50,765 nucleotides of DNA from Sphingobacteriales bacterium (GCA_026390835.1 JAPLFD010000019.1:1-50765); one strand, 5' to 3'. Positions 36,293-46,453 are shown, counted from the first letter of the stretch. Numbers and translations: made by a program. Notes: generated from the sequence alone by a model not told the origin.

Positions 36293-38986
36293 ATGAAAAA
36301 AGTTACGCTACTATTATTGCTGGTTGGCTTACAAGCATCTGTATTTGCACAAGGGTTTAACGTACTCAACAACAGCAATTTTTCACCTGTACACTCGGTG
36401 TATTTTAACCCTGCAAAAATTGCTGATTCAAAACAAAATTTTCAGCTCAACGTACTTTCTGGTAATATCTATTTTGCTAACGATTATGGTGAATCGAAAT
36501 CAATTCCTACCATTGTTAAATCAGTTTTAAATACAGGTAAATTCTCCGAAATACTTACCTTAAAACAAAATGGGCTAAACAAAAACATGGATCTTAACTT
36601 GGATATTCGAGGATTATCCTTCGTATTTTCTAAAGGTAAAAACCAAGCATTTGCACTCACAAGTAGAGCCCGTTCAATCAGCACTGCAACCCAGGTTCCC
36701 GAAAACGTAATGGATGCCCTAATCAATAGCTTAGATGGAACAAATTTGGTAGGTTTAAATACCAATACTAATTTTAAAATAAATGCACATATATTTTCCG
36801 AAGTAGGACTAAGCTACGCCAGAGCATTAGTAAATACAGGCAAACATATGTTTAATGCGGGTATTACAGGCAAATACCTCATAGGTGGGGGAAATGCGCA
36901 GGTATATAGCACCAACTCTAATATTTCCATTTATGACAATGGGGGTCCCAATGGCATTTTAACCAATGGTGTAAACATGAAGTTTCAGTATAATAACGGA
37001 AACCTGTTCTCACCAAATAATAATAGTTTATCTCTAAAAAATATACTTGAAAATGCGGGGCAGGGTTTTGGAACAGATTTCGGTGTAGAATATGAATTCC
37101 GTCCAAAATACAAAAACTACCAATACGAAGTTGATGGCAAAATATTGGATGATAACTCCGTTTCTAAATATGTATTAAAAGTAGGAGCCGCTGTAACAGA
37201 TCTAGGATCAATAACTTATTCAACAGGTAAAACCGTTAACCTACTTAATAATACGCCAAACTACGCTTGGCCTCTTCCAATAACCTTTGATATGTCCGAT
37301 ATAGAAGGTTCACTAAAAACTATCTATCCAAATGCAGGCGACGTTCAATCTTCAGCTAAATATTCTGCAAAACTAGCTAGCAGACTAAATATGAATGTAG
37401 ATGTAAAAGTGTTTAAAAACTTATATATATCCGCTAATTACATGGGGCCATTCAAAAAAGATCCGAATGTTTTAGACCCCATGGGAACAGTTTTTTCTAT
37501 TGCCCCACGTATAGAAAAAGCAAACATTGAAACCTCTTTACCCATTACCTACTCTTCACGCTTCAAAAAAACAAATATTGGTTTAGCTAGCCGTAGTGGC
37601 GTGTTTTTTATCGGTACTGATGATATAGGAGGAGCCCTAGGAATTGGAAAATTTACTTCTTTTAATTTATATGGCGGAATCACCTTCTCAATTGGTAAAA
37701 AACGCATTAAAGACCGCGATCGCGATAAAATAAGCGATAAATTAGATAAATGCCCAACAATTGCCGGACCTGTGGAAAATGAAGGCTGTCCGTGGCCAGA
37801 TACCGACAAGGATGGTATTCCTGATAAAGACGATGGTTGCCCGACCCTTCCAGGCCCAGCTTCTTCTAAAGGTTGCCCAGATTCTGATGGCGATGGCGTA
37901 GCCGATAATGGCGATAATTGTCCAAGTATACCGGGTCCACTCTCTGCGCAAGGTTGCCCAGATGCCGATGGCGATGGCATAGCTGATAAAGACGACTTAT
38001 GCCCAACCTTGCCAGGTAGCAGAGATGCAAAAGGTTGCCCAGACAGAGATCATGATGGCATAGCAGATAAAGACGATAAATGCCCAGACATTCCAGGCAC
38101 ATCAGCCCTGTTTGGTTGCCCAGATAAAGATAACGATGGCGTGGCCGATAGCGAAGATCTTTGCCCAGATGTACCGGGAAGCCTTGCCCTAAAAGGTTGC
38201 CCAGATAGAGATAATGATGGCGTAGCCGACAAAGACGATGCTTGCCCAGATTTAGCAGGACCTGTGGCTACCAAAGGTTGCCCTGATACCGATGGAGATG
38301 GCGTACTTGACAAAGATGATCTTTGCCCCACCGCAGCAGGCCCACTAGCGTTTAAAGGTTGCCCAGATACAGATAAAGATTACATAGCAGATAGTGAAGA
38401 TGCTTGTCCTACTGTTCCCGGACTGTTGGCACTAAAAGGTTGCCCAGATAGAGATAAAGACGGCGTGGGTGATGCAGATGACCTTTGTCCAGATGTGTTT
38501 GGCACTCTAGCAAGTAAAGGTTGCCCTGATAAAGATGGCGACAGTGTGCCTGATAAAGACGATAAATGTGTAGACGTAGTTGGCCCTGCTTCAAACGGTG
38601 GCTGTCCAATAACTGTTGCCCCTACACTTACTAAAGTTGAAGAAAAAATCATCTTTACTGCCGTATCCGATTTACAATTCGAAAGCGGAAAATCGGTAAT
38701 CAAAGCATACTCCTTTGATAGTTTAGATGAATTGGCAGCGCTCATGGTAAAACGCCCCGAACTAACCCTAATTCTTTCTGGCCACACCGATAATGTGGGT
38801 GTACCGGCAAAAAACAAAGTGTTAAGTCGTAAAAGAGCAGAAGCCGTAAAAGCATACTTGGAAGATGCTGGTGTTGATGGTAGTAGAATTGCTGCAGTAG
38901 GCTATGGTTCAAGCAAACCAATTGCCAGCAATAAAACGCCACAAGGGCGTCAGAAAAATCGCCGAGTAGAATTTAAAGTTAATTAA
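36293..38986 (+). CDS. DUF5723/OmpA family protein with 11 thrombospondin type 3 repeats
   Basis: 897 residues: signal peptide (MKKVTLLLLLVGLQASVFAQ), an N-terminal outer-membrane barrel-like DUF5723 domain (about 22-465, with FNPAKIADSKQNFQLNVLSG), then 11 Asp-rich 27-residue TSP3 repeats (residues 474-772, DNA 37712-38608) of the form DxDxDGxxDxxDxCPxxxGxxxxxGCP. A C-terminal OmpA domain (about 785-897) carries LSGHTDNVGVPAKNKVLSRK and the end QGRQKNRRVEFKV. The barrel anchors in the outer membrane, repeats bind calcium in the periplasm with one disulfide each (inference), and the OmpA domain holds peptidoglycan. It has its own hairpin terminator. Confidence 0.93.
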   Translation: MKKVTLLLLLVGLQASVFAQGFNVLNNSNFSPVHSVYFNPAKIADSKQNFQLNVLSGNIYFANDYGESKSIPTIVKSVLNTGKFSEILTLKQNGLNKNMDLNLDIRGLSFVFSKGKNQAFALTSRARSISTATQVPENVMDALINSLDGTNLVGLNTNTNFKINAHIFSEVGLSYARALVNTGKHMFNAGITGKYLIGGGNAQVYSTNSNISIYDNGGPNGILTNGVNMKFQYNNGNLFSPNNNSLSLKNILENAGQGFGTDFGVEYEFRPKYKNYQYEVDGKILDDNSVSKYVLKVGAAVTDLGSITYSTGKTVNLLNNTPNYAWPLPITFDMSDIEGSLKTIYPNAGDVQSSAKYSAKLASRLNMNVDVKVFKNLYISANYMGPFKKDPNVLDPMGTVFSIAPRIEKANIETSLPITYSSRFKKTNIGLASRSGVFFIGTDDIGGALGIGKFTSFNLYGGITFSIGKKRIKDRDRDKISDKLDKCPTIAGPVENEGCPWPDTDKDGIPDKDDGCPTLPGPASSKGCPDSDGDGVADNGDNCPSIPGPLSAQGCPDADGDGIADKDDLCPTLPGSRDAKGCPDRDHDGIADKDDKCPDIPGTSALFGCPDKDNDGVADSEDLCPDVPGSLALKGCPDRDNDGVADKDDACPDLAGPVATKGCPDTDGDGVLDKDDLCPTAAGPLAFKGCPDTDKDYIADSEDACPTVPGLLALKGCPDRDKDGVGDADDLCPDVFGTLASKGCPDKDGDSVPDKDDKCVDVVGPASNGGCPITVAPTLTKVEEKIIFTAVSDLQFESGKSVIKAYSFDSLDELAALMVKRPELTLILSGHTDNVGVPAKNKVLSRKRAEAVKAYLEDAGVDGSRIAAVGYGSSKPIASNKTPQGRQKNRRVEFKVN
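37712..38608 (+). repeat. Eleven tandem 81-base TSP3 coding repeats
   Basis: Each 27-codon unit encodes DxDxDGxxDxxDxCPxxxGxxxxxGCP. The second carries two extra residues (WP) before it. The units vary in the middle (for example PGPASSK, PGSRDAK, PGTSALF), so they are old rather than freshly copied, but the shared ends could recombine. Positions correspond to residues 474-772 of the OmpA-family protein. Confidence 0.9.
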
Positions 38987-39005
38987 TAGGTTTGTTTGTG
39001 ATCGT

Positions 39006-39038
39006 AAAGAGCCCAGCCGGTATTCGGTTGGGCTCTTT
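39006..39038 (+). terminator. Hairpin after the OmpA-family gene
   Basis: Stem AAAGAGCCCAGCCG / CGGTTGGGCTCTTT with one G-T pair and a short loop. The T-run after it is weak, but the position 20 bases after the stop supports termination, separating pdxJ. Confidence 0.7.
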
Positions 39039-39069
39039 GCATTTTTAGAGCAAATTCAAAGAAAGAATG

Positions 39070-39077
39070 TACTTTTG
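39070..39077 (+). promoter_or_regulatory. -7 element of pdxJ, near-leaderless
   Basis: TACTTTTG matches TAnnTTTG and ends only four bases before the pdxJ ATG (39082). The gene stands behind a terminator, so it needs a promoter here; the transcript would start on or beside the start codon. A -33 TTG at the right distance is not clear. Confidence 0.4.
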
Positions 39078-39081
39078 TGCG

Positions 39082-39801
39082 ATGACAAAACTATCGGTAA
39101 ACATCAACAAATTTGCAACCCTAAGGAACGCACGTGGGGGCAATAACCCCAATCTTTTGCAGGTGGCTCAAGATGCTGAGCGTTTTGGGGCCCAAGGTAT
39201 TACGGTGCACCCTCGGCCAGACGAACGTCATATTCGTTATGACGATGTATATGAATTAAAAAAGGTCATTACTACCGAATTTAATATTGAGGGCAACCCG
39301 AAAGAACGCAGTTTTGTAGACTTGGTATTGGCGAATAAACCCACCCAAGTTACGCTAGTACCCGATGCCTTGGGGCAATTAACCTCAAACCATGGTTGGG
39401 ATACCATCACCCATCAATCGTATTTAAAAGAAATTATTGCCGAGTTTCAAGAAGCAGGTATTCGGGTATCCATTTTTGTAGATGCCGATGAAAAAATGAT
39501 TGAAGGCGCAGCACAAACCGGCACCGATAGAATAGAATTATATACCGAAGGTTATGCACAAAAATTTGTAAAGAACCCAGAATTGGCCGTGGCCCCTTAT
39601 TGCAAAGCAGCAGAGTTAGCCACGCAACTGACCCTCGGAATAAATGCCGGTCACGATTTAGATATACATAACCTCCAGTTTTTCGCCCAACAGGTACCCC
39701 AATTAGTAGAGGTAAGCATCGGGCATGCCTTAGTATGCGATTGCCTTTATTTTGGCATGGAAAATACCATTCAGCGTTATTTGCACCAGCTTAAAAAATG
39801 A
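39082..39801 (+). CDS. pdxJ: Pyridoxine 5'-phosphate synthase
   Basis: Condenses 1-deoxy-D-xylulose 5-phosphate with 3-amino-2-oxopropyl phosphate in the DXP-dependent vitamin B6 pathway. The start [20 protein letters not shown] is the family N-terminus; the frame extends to 39067 but that ATG precedes the promoter box. It has 239 residues. Visible are [62 protein letters not shown], and the C-terminal [13 protein letters not shown] and [17 protein letters not shown]. It leads the pdxJ-mnmH-selD operon; mnmH overlaps its stop by ATGA. Confidence 0.96.
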   Translation: MTKLSVNINKFATLRNARGGNNPNLLQVAQDAERFGAQGITVHPRPDERHIRYDDVYELKKVITTEFNIEGNPKERSFVDLVLANKPTQVTLVPDALGQLTSNHGWDTITHQSYLKEIIAEFQEAGIRVSIFVDADEKMIEGAAQTGTDRIELYTEGYAQKFVKNPELAVAPYCKAAELATQLTLGINAGHDLDIHNLQFFAQQVPQLVEVSIGHALVCDCLYFGMENTIQRYLHQLKK

Positions 39802-40826
39802 TCCATACCATCAAAATCGAGGAATTACTTGCACTTGCTCCCGAAATACCAGTAGCAGACGTGCGAACTCCTGCAGAATTTGATCAAGGACATATACCCC
39901 AGGCGCATAACCTACCCATTTTTACTAATGAAGAACGAGTGCAAGTAGGTACAACCTACAAGCAAATAGGCCGAGAGGAGGCCATTTTACTAGGTTTTGA
40001 ATTTACTGGCCCCAAATGGAGCGGCTTTATTAAAGAGGCATTAAGCATTGCTCCACATAAAAAAATTGCCCTGCATTGTTGGCGGGGTGGCATGAGAAGT
40101 GGTGCCATGGCTTGGGCTTTAAACCTATATGGGTTTGAAGTATATGTACTCGAAAATGGATACAAAAGCTATCGCCAATGGACATTAAGCCAATCCGCCC
40201 AAACATTCAATATCCTCATTTTAGGCGGAATGACGGGATCGGGAAAAACCCAAATTCTTCATGCCATTAAGAACTCTGGCGAACAAATGATTGACTTAGA
40301 AGATCTAGCGCAACACCAAGGTTCGTCGTATGGAAGCATGGGTACCCTCATACAACCTAGCCAAGAGCAGTTCGAAAATAATTTGGCGTATCAACTAAGC
40401 CAAATCGATAAAAACAAAACCCTTTGGCTAGAAGATGAAAGCCGAAGTATTGGCAAATGCTCCATCCCAAACCCACTATGGGATCAAATGAGAGCCGCTC
40501 CGCTAATTAAACTAAACATCCCATTAGAAGAACGCATTCGTTTTTTAACCCAAGAATATGGCAAACTGAATCCCAATTTTTTGATTGAATGCACCCAGCG
40601 TATTGGCAAAAGATTAGGCCCTGAACAAACTCGAGATGCTGTACTGGCCATCAACGAAAATCGCATGTCAGACTTTATTCGGCTAGTATTGGTTTATTAC
40701 GATAAAACTTATACCAGTGGACAGAGTATGCGTGAAAAGCCCAGCATTTATGAAGTAGCGGGTACTCTAGCCGCAGATATTGCTAATGTAAAACCCATTT
40801 TAGAAAAAGCAATCACGATCAAATGA
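39798..40826 (+). CDS. mnmH: tRNA 2-selenouridine synthase
   Basis: Replaces sulfur with selenium at the wobble 2-thiouridine of tRNAs, using selenophosphate and a geranyl intermediate. It has 342 residues: an N-terminal rhodanese domain (about 1-125) with catalytic C94 in [10 protein letters not shown], then a P-loop domain with GGMTGSGKT at 143-151 (K150) and the following RSIGK/PLW region. It is directly coupled to selD, which makes its selenium donor (ATGA overlap of stop and start), and to pdxJ before it. The trio suggests that selenium here serves tRNA. Confidence 0.96.
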   Translation: MIHTIKIEELLALAPEIPVADVRTPAEFDQGHIPQAHNLPIFTNEERVQVGTTYKQIGREEAILLGFEFTGPKWSGFIKEALSIAPHKKIALHCWRGGMRSGAMAWALNLYGFEVYVLENGYKSYRQWTLSQSAQTFNILILGGMTGSGKTQILHAIKNSGEQMIDLEDLAQHQGSSYGSMGTLIQPSQEQFENNLAYQLSQIDKNKTLWLEDESRSIGKCSIPNPLWDQMRAAPLIKLNIPLEERIRFLTQEYGKLNPNFLIECTQRIGKRLGPEQTRDAVLAINENRMSDFIRLVLVYYDKTYTSGQSMREKPSIYEVAGTLAADIANVKPILEKAITIK

Positions 40827-41881
40827 GCAATGAACCCATAAAACTCACCCAATATTCGCATGGCGCCGGCTGCGGCTGCAAAATTAGCCCGGCAGTATTA
40901 GATAAAATGCTGCATAGCCCAATTAAACAACCTGCCGATGCCCATTTATTGGTTGGGAACACTACCCGTGATGACGCAGCAGTCTTTGATTTAGGCAATG
41001 GAACAGCCCTAATTTCTACTACCGATTTTTTTATGCCTATTGTAGATGACCCCTACGATTTTGGACGAATTGCTTCGGCAAATGCCATTAGCGATGTATA
41101 TGCCATGGGCGGAAAACCCGTATTAGCCATTGCTATTTTAGGCTGGCCTATTGATAAGCTAGAACCAGAAGTGGCCCAAAAAGTATTAGAAGGTGCCCGT
41201 TCAATTTGTGCCGAAGCCGGCATTAGTTTAGCCGGCGGGCATAGTATCGATTGCCCCGAACCGGTATTTGGCCTAGCTGTAAACGGATTGGTGGATATTA
41301 AAAATTTAAAACAAAACTCCACAGCAAGCACTGGCTGTAAATTATATTTAACGAAGGCCCTCGGCGTTGGCATATTAACCACAGCTCAGAAAAAAGGAAT
41401 TCTTAAACCCGAGCATCAACACATCGCTCCCGAATCAATGGCTAAATTGAACGAAGCTGGAGAAGTATTTGGCAAACTAGAATACGTAAAGGCAATGACC
41501 GATGTTACAGGTTTTGGGCTATTGGGGCACCTCAGCGAACTGTGCGAAGGAAGTAATTTACAAGCCCGTATTAATTTTGATAAAGTACCCAAACTAGACG
41601 TATTGGATGAATACTTAGCACAAAAGTGCATCCCTGGTGGAACCAACCGCAATTGGGCTAGCTATGGCCATAAAATTAATGAAGGCCCAGATTTAGGCTA
41701 TAAAACTACCATTTTAGCTGATCCACAAACTAGTGGCGGCCTATTGGTAGCCATTGATCCGGCTTTTACAGAGGAGTTTGAAAAATTATTGGTAAGTCTA
41801 AATATTCCTGAAAAAAATAGGCAATCTTTCGGCGAATTATATCCAGCTGATAGCACAACCGCTCTCATTCAAATAAGCTAG
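40823..41881 (+). CDS. selD: Selenide, water dikinase
   Basis: Makes selenophosphate from selenide and ATP. It has 352 residues, starting with [14 protein letters not shown] like E. coli SelD, so the catalytic C17 is a cysteine (not selenocysteine) with K20 nearby; the ATP-binding AIR-synthase-like fold follows ([55 protein letters not shown]). Its first four bases overlap the mnmH stop. No selA, selB or Sec tRNA is in the window, so its only visible user is MnmH. Confidence 0.97.
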   Translation: MSNEPIKLTQYSHGAGCGCKISPAVLDKMLHSPIKQPADAHLLVGNTTRDDAAVFDLGNGTALISTTDFFMPIVDDPYDFGRIASANAISDVYAMGGKPVLAIAILGWPIDKLEPEVAQKVLEGARSICAEAGISLAGGHSIDCPEPVFGLAVNGLVDIKNLKQNSTASTGCKLYLTKALGVGILTTAQKKGILKPEHQHIAPESMAKLNEAGEVFGKLEYVKAMTDVTGFGLLGHLSELCEGSNLQARINFDKVPKLDVLDEYLAQKCIPGGTNRNWASYGHKINEGPDLGYKTTILADPQTSGGLLVAIDPAFTEEFEKLLVSLNIPEKNRQSFGELYPADSTTALIQIS

Positions 41882-41921
41882 AAATTTGACCTTAAAAGGA
41901 GATTTTGCGAACAAGAATTTA

Positions 41922-41951
41922 TTGCTTTATAAGCGCTAAATCATACCTTTG
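41922..41951 (+). promoter_or_regulatory. gcvP promoter (TTG-N19-TACCTTTG)
   Basis: TTG at 41922-41924 and TACCTTTG at 41944-41951 with a 19-base spacer, a full match to the Bacteroidota consensus. The -7 box ends 24 bases before the gcvP ATG at 41976 and shows that the longer in-frame ATG-like start (41949) is wrong. Confidence 0.75.
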
Positions 41952-41975
41952 CTACACCAACTAGTACGCACATAC

Positions 41976-44846
41976 ATGAGCACAAACGTAACCTATCAGG
42001 AAAAATTTCAACACAGACATATTGCAACTAATTCGGCAGATACGCAAGCGATGTTAAAAACCATCGGCGTAAAATCAATTGAAGAATTAATTGACCAAAC
42101 CGTTCCGGCCAATATCAGATTAAAACAAGCACTTCGCTTACCCGAACCGCTTAGTGAAGCAAATTATTTAAGTCAGCTTAAACAAACGGCTTCTAAAAAC
42201 AAGGTGTTCAAATCGTACATTGGGCAGGGCTATTATGGCGTACAGGTTCCGGGTGTTATTCAACGGAATATTTTAGAAAATCCAGGCTGGTACACCCAAT
42301 ACACTCCTTACCAAGCAGAAATTGCACAAGGCCGATTACAGGCCTTATTAAATTTCCAAACTATGGTGTTGGATTTAACAGGGATGGAAATTGCCAATGC
42401 CTCTTTATTAGATGAGAGTACTGCAGCGGCAGAAGCCCTCATTATGCAATACAGTTTGCGTAGCCGCGATGAAGCCAAACGTTTCTTTGTTTCCGAAGCT
42501 GTTTTCCCTCAAACTATTGATGTATTACGTACCCGTTCGGCGCCTTATGGCATCGAATTAGTCATTGGTAATCACCAAGATATTGTACTCAATCAGGATT
42601 TTTTCGGGGCCATGGTACAATATCCTGCCGGAAATGGCGAAGTGTATGACTACCGTAATTTTGCAGAAAAAGCACAGCAACAAGAAGTTAAATTAACGGT
42701 TGTGGCCGATATTATGAGCCTTACCCTACTAACTCCTCCTGGAGAATGGGGAGCCGATATTGTGGTGGGGTCTACCCAACGTTTTGGCATTCCAATGGGT
42801 TTTGGCGGACCACATGCCGCATTTTTTGCCACTAAAGAAGATTACAAGCGTTCTATGCCTGGCCGTATTATCGGTGTAACCATAGATAGTGCCGGTAATT
42901 ATGCCTTACGTATGGCTTTACAAACTCGTGAACAACACATCCGCAGAGATAAAGCCACCTCCAATATTTGTACCGCACAAGCTTTACTAGCCATTATGGC
43001 TGGTATGTATGCCACGTATCACGGTCCACAAGGAGTAAAATTGATTGCAGAACGCATACACGGCTTAGCTAGCGTATTGTCCGCTGCCTTAAAAGAATTA
43101 GGCTACACTCAAACCAATACCTACTTTTTTGATACGCTTACTTTTGAGTTGGGTGATTTATGCGGACCTATACATGGCGAAGCATTAAACAACGAAGTCA
43201 ATTTCCACTACCAAGGTACTAGTGCTAGCATCTCTATTGATGAAACCACACAGCTTGCGGATATTGAGACCCTAGTGCGTTTATTTGCCAAAGTAAAAGG
43301 CAAAACCATCCACGACATAGATATAGAAAAAATAGCAGCAGGCATAACTCAAAACTACCCGAAAGCATTGGCCCGTACATCGGCCTACCTAAGCCATCCG
43401 GTATTCAATTCGCACCATTCAGAGCATGAATTATTGCGTTACATCAAATCATTAGAAGCAAAAGATTTATCGCTTTGCCATTCTATGATTGCCTTAGGAT
43501 CGTGTACCATGAAACTAAATGCTACTACTGAAATGGTACCCGTAACTTGGCCAGAATTTGGCAATATGCATCCCTTTGCCCCTACCGATCAGGTGGGTGG
43601 TTATATGCAACTATTTGATGAATTGAACCAATGGCTTAGCGAAATTACCGGCTTTGCCGCCATGAGCTTACAACCAAATGCTGGAGCCCAAGGAGAATAC
43701 GCTGGCCTAATGGTTATTAGAGCCTACCACCACGATCGTGGTGAAGGACACCGAAATGTAGCACTCATACCTTCATCGGCCCACGGCACCAACCCAGCAT
43801 CGGCTGCCATGGCAGGTATGCAAATTGTTGTGGTTGCTTGTGATGAAAAAGGAAATATAGACGTAGCCGATTTAACAGCTAAAGCCGAAGAACACAGTAA
43901 AAACTTATCTTGTTTAATGGTTACCTATCCATCAACACACGGTGTTTTTGAAGAATCTATTATTGAAATTTGCGCTACCATTCACCAACATGGTGGGCAA
44001 GTATATATGGATGGAGCAAACATGAATGCCCAAGTTGGTTTAACTAGTCCGGCAGCAATTGGTGCCGATGTGTGTCACCTAAACTTGCACAAAACCTTCT
44101 GCATACCGCACGGTGGCGGTGGCCCAGGCATGGGCCCAATTGGCGTAGCCAAACATTTGGTTCCATTTTTACCGGGGCATGCTGTTGTAGCTATAGGTGG
44201 TAATAAATCCATTCCTGCGGTTTCTGGAGCACCATGGGGCTCGGCATCTATCTTGGTAATTTCTCATGCTTATATTGCCATGATGGGTGGCCATGGCTTA
44301 ACCCAAGCTACTAAATACGCCATTTTAAACGCCAACTACATGAAAGTCCGTTTAGAAAAAAGCTATCCGGTATTGTACGCCGGGGCCAATGGCCGTTGCG
44401 CCCACGAAATGATTTTAGATTGCCGTGCCTTCAAAAACTTTGGCGTAGAGGTAACCGATATTGCCAAACGCTTAATGGATTACGGATTCCATGCACCAAC
44501 TGTTTCATTCCCGGTAGCGGGCACTTTAATGGTAGAACCTACCGAATCTGAGCCTAAGCATGAATTGGATCGTTTTTGTGATGCATTAATCGCTATCCGT
44601 CAAGAAATTGATGCTGTAGAAAAAGGCACAGCGGATAAAATGAATAATCCATTAAAAAATGCACCGCATACCGCTGCAGTGCTAACTGCCAATGATTGGG
44701 CACATCCGTATTCTCGTCAAACAGCGGCTTTTCCATTGCCTTATGTAACAGACCGCAAATTTTGGCCTTCGGTTGGCCGAGTAAACGATACGCATGGCGA
44801 CCGTACACTTATTTGCGCTTGCCCTCCAATAGAGAGCTACGTATAA
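41976..44846 (+). CDS. gcvP: Glycine dehydrogenase (decarboxylating), P-protein
   Basis: PLP-dependent P-protein of the glycine cleavage system, giving CO2 and an aminomethyl group for the H-protein. It has 956 residues from the ATG at 41976 ([16 protein letters not shown]), a single-chain form with both halves: the N-terminal copy ([37 protein letters not shown]) and the C-terminal catalytic half with the PLP lysine K706 in [14 protein letters not shown]. The glycine-rich [11 protein letters not shown] loop follows it. The gcvT and gcvH genes are not in the window. Together with kbl it can process glycine and threonine carbon into one-carbon units. Terminator follows. Confidence 0.97.
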   Translation: MSTNVTYQEKFQHRHIATNSADTQAMLKTIGVKSIEELIDQTVPANIRLKQALRLPEPLSEANYLSQLKQTASKNKVFKSYIGQGYYGVQVPGVIQRNILENPGWYTQYTPYQAEIAQGRLQALLNFQTMVLDLTGMEIANASLLDESTAAAEALIMQYSLRSRDEAKRFFVSEAVFPQTIDVLRTRSAPYGIELVIGNHQDIVLNQDFFGAMVQYPAGNGEVYDYRNFAEKAQQQEVKLTVVADIMSLTLLTPPGEWGADIVVGSTQRFGIPMGFGGPHAAFFATKEDYKRSMPGRIIGVTIDSAGNYALRMALQTREQHIRRDKATSNICTAQALLAIMAGMYATYHGPQGVKLIAERIHGLASVLSAALKELGYTQTNTYFFDTLTFELGDLCGPIHGEALNNEVNFHYQGTSASISIDETTQLADIETLVRLFAKVKGKTIHDIDIEKIAAGITQNYPKALARTSAYLSHPVFNSHHSEHELLRYIKSLEAKDLSLCHSMIALGSCTMKLNATTEMVPVTWPEFGNMHPFAPTDQVGGYMQLFDELNQWLSEITGFAAMSLQPNAGAQGEYAGLMVIRAYHHDRGEGHRNVALIPSSAHGTNPASAAMAGMQIVVVACDEKGNIDVADLTAKAEEHSKNLSCLMVTYPSTHGVFEESIIEICATIHQHGGQVYMDGANMNAQVGLTSPAAIGADVCHLNLHKTFCIPHGGGGPGMGPIGVAKHLVPFLPGHAVVAIGGNKSIPAVSGAPWGSASILVISHAYIAMMGGHGLTQATKYAILNANYMKVRLEKSYPVLYAGANGRCAHEMILDCRAFKNFGVEVTDIAKRLMDYGFHAPTVSFPVAGTLMVEPTESEPKHELDRFCDALIAIRQEIDAVEKGTADKMNNPLKNAPHTAAVLTANDWAHPYSRQTAAFPLPYVTDRKFWPSVGRVNDTHGDRTLICACPPIESYV

Positions 44847-44870
44847 ATTCGCCTAAAATATAACGATGCA

Positions 44871-44907
44871 AACGGCGTTCTAATTTAACTTGGAACGCCG
44901 TTTTTTT
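44871..44907 (+). terminator. gcvP terminator
   Basis: Ten-base-pair stem AACGGCGTTC / GAACGCCGTT with a loop of about 12 bases, followed by a seven-T run. Confidence 0.9.
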
Positions 44908-44933
44908 ATTATAAAATCAGTAATAATACGAGT

Positions 44934-44949
44934 AGATGTTTAAACATCT
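44934..44949. promoter_or_regulatory. 16-bp perfect palindrome upstream of yceI, candidate operator
   Basis: AGATGTTTAAACATCT is its own reverse complement (centre 44941/44942). It lies 12 bases before the -7 box TATGTTTG (44962-44969) of the YceI gene, where a -33 box would be. It fits a dimeric helix-turn-helix repressor or activator; no such regulator is in the window. Confidence 0.6.
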
Positions 44950-44961
44950 TTTATTATTACC

Positions 44962-44969
44962 TATGTTTG
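44962..44969 (+). promoter_or_regulatory. -7 element of the YceI gene
   Basis: TATGTTTG matches TAnnTTTG and ends 24 bases before the start codon, the same distance as for gcvP. There is no TTG at -33; the palindrome takes that place. Confidence 0.55.
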
Positions 44970-44993
44970 CATAACAAAAAAATTAATTAGCAT

Positions 44994-45581
44994 ATGAAAA
45001 AAATCTTATCTATGGTAGTACTAGGCCTAACCTTTATAGGTTTTGCATTTACTACTGCACCAAAAGCTACTACGTTTAAAGTAGACACTCAAAAATCAAT
45101 TGTTCTTTGGAATGGTAAAAAAGTAACCGGCGAACACAGCGGTACCATAAAACTAGCCGGTGGCACATTAAGTTTGAGCGGTACAAATTTAACTCAAGGA
45201 TCTTTTACTATCGACATGACTACCATTACCAGTACCGATGGTGCGGGTGCTCGATTAGAGGGTCACTTAAAAGCCGACGATTTTTTTGGCGTAGAGAAAT
45301 TCCCTACTGCCAATTTTGTAATTACCAAAGTAACACCTGCTGCTGCCAGTAAACTTACTGTTAGTGGTAATTTAACCATTAAAGGCATTACTAAACCGAT
45401 TTCATTCCCGGCTACCTTGGCTGTAAAAGACAATAGCCTAACTGCAGTAGCTAAAGGTGTAAAAGTAGACCGCACCAAATACGATATCCGATACGGTTCT
45501 AAAAGCTTTTTCGATAGCATTGGCGACAAAGCTATTGATGATGAATTTACACTTGACATCACACTAATTGCTAGTAAATAA
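44994..45581 (+). CDS. YceI family periplasmic protein
   Basis: 195 residues: signal peptide (MKKILSMVVLGLTFIGFAFT), then the lipocalin-like YceI fold (FKVDTQKSIVLWNGKKVTGEHSG, GSFTIDMTTITSTDGAG, EGHLKADDFFGVEKFPTANFVI, NLTIKGITKPISFPA, ending FTLDITLIASK). The family binds isoprenoid-type lipids such as polyprenyl or quinone chains in the periplasm. The substrate here is unknown. It has its own promoter with a palindrome and a hairpin terminator, so it is a single-gene unit and likely controlled by a specific regulator. Confidence 0.94.
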   Translation: MKKILSMVVLGLTFIGFAFTTAPKATTFKVDTQKSIVLWNGKKVTGEHSGTIKLAGGTLSLSGTNLTQGSFTIDMTTITSTDGAGARLEGHLKADDFFGVEKFPTANFVITKVTPAAASKLTVSGNLTIKGITKPISFPATLAVKDNSLTAVAKGVKVDRTKYDIRYGSKSFFDSIGDKAIDDEFTLDITLIASK

Positions 45582-45600
45582 GTAGCGTTAAACTTTCTTA

Positions 45601-45635
45601 AAAGCCTCATTCAGTAATGAATGGGGCTTTTTTTA
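45601..45635 (+). terminator. YceI gene terminator
   Basis: Stem AAAGCC-TCATTC pairing with GAATGG-GGCTTT over about 12 base pairs with a G-T pair, then a T-run. It lies before the convergent MBL hydrolase gene and may serve it in reverse. Confidence 0.85.
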
Positions 45636-46403
45636 TTAGGGAAGAATCTGGAAGCCGCCATCTGTTAGGGCCACCTTAGAAAAGGGCTTGCTTTTCGCAT
45701 GGTAATACAAACAGGTCCAATTGCCATCGGCGGCTTGCTTGCCATAGGCTTCACGAAGTTCCATGGTTTTACGGGGATCGAAATCGTATTTGGCCATAAA
45801 TTTTCGAATCAATTGTTCGGGCTCAGGCACTACGTCTCCACCAAAAAAGAGAGTCTCTCCATCTTCTTCAATCATAAATACCTGATGAAACTCGGTATGG
45901 CCGCCACTTACTTCGAAACGGATGTTGTTGTTTAATTGGCCATTCCCCTCAACAAAACGAATACTGCCACTGCGTTGCACTACGTCAAAAATATCGGCGT
46001 GGTACGAAGCAGATGGCTTGCTGTAAGCCGCCTCCCACTCTCCCCGTTGAATCACATACTCGGCATTGGGGAAACTCAATACCGCACGACCATCTTTGTT
46101 TTGTACCATGCCACCCGAATGATCAAAGTGTAGGTGCGACATCAATACCAAGCTTACATCCTCTGGTGAAAAACCCGCGGCTCGAATATGCGCATGCAAA
46201 TACAACTCTCCTTGTTCATTCTCATAACCCAAGCCGGTATCAATCACTATTAAATCGGTTTCGGTTTGCACCAAAAAAGGGCGAACGTATACAAATAAAG
46301 AAGCCGGCCGATCTTTGGCAGCGTGTATATCCGGATTAAAGGGGATAAACTTTTTACTACTATCTACAGAATAAAAACCTTCGTCGAGCGGAAAAATAGT
46401 CAC
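45636..46403 (-). CDS. MBL-fold metallo-hydrolase
   Basis: 255-residue metallo-beta-lactamase-fold protein, probably cytoplasmic with no signal peptide. It has the metal motif SHLHFDHSGGM (H-x-H-x-D-H), a later histidine in VSGGHTEFHQ, FFGGDVVPEP, and a C-terminal YYHAKSKP. The start is GTG (46401-46403); an in-frame stop just upstream leaves no earlier start. The family resembles AHL-lactonase/glyoxalase-like hydrolases, but the substrate is unknown. It is convergent with the YceI gene and divergent from recJ across 50 bases. Confidence 0.88.
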   Translation of the reverse strand: MTIFPLDEGFYSVDSSKKFIPFNPDIHAAKDRPASLFVYVRPFLVQTETDLIVIDTGLGYENEQGELYLHAHIRAAGFSPEDVSLVLMSHLHFDHSGGMVQNKDGRAVLSFPNAEYVIQRGEWEAAYSKPSASYHADIFDVVQRSGSIRFVEGNGQLNNNIRFEVSGGHTEFHQVFMIEEDGETLFFGGDVVPEPEQLIRKFMAKYDFDPRKTMELREAYGKQAADGNWTCLYYHAKSKPFSKVALTDGGFQILP

Positions 46404-46453
46404 AGTATAGGGTACGTTTTAGTATATTTAAGCGTTAAACGCAGCACAAAGAT

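Noticed and set aside
37712-38608. Possible CRISPR-like array
   Set aside because: The 81-base periodic units are coding TSP3 repeats with a coherent reading frame, not repeats with unrelated spacers.
37549-38817. Several minus-strand frames opposite the TSP3 repeats
   Set aside because: Their Ser/Leu-rich repeats mirror the Asp/Cys repeats of the real gene; no independent signal.
40823-41881. Selenocysteine-containing SelD
   Set aside because: The catalytic position is an ordinary cysteine codon (TGC) with no in-frame TGA.
41882-41975. Glycine riboswitch before gcvP
   Set aside because: The leader after the -7 box is only about 20 bases, too short for a glycine aptamer, and I see no such fold.
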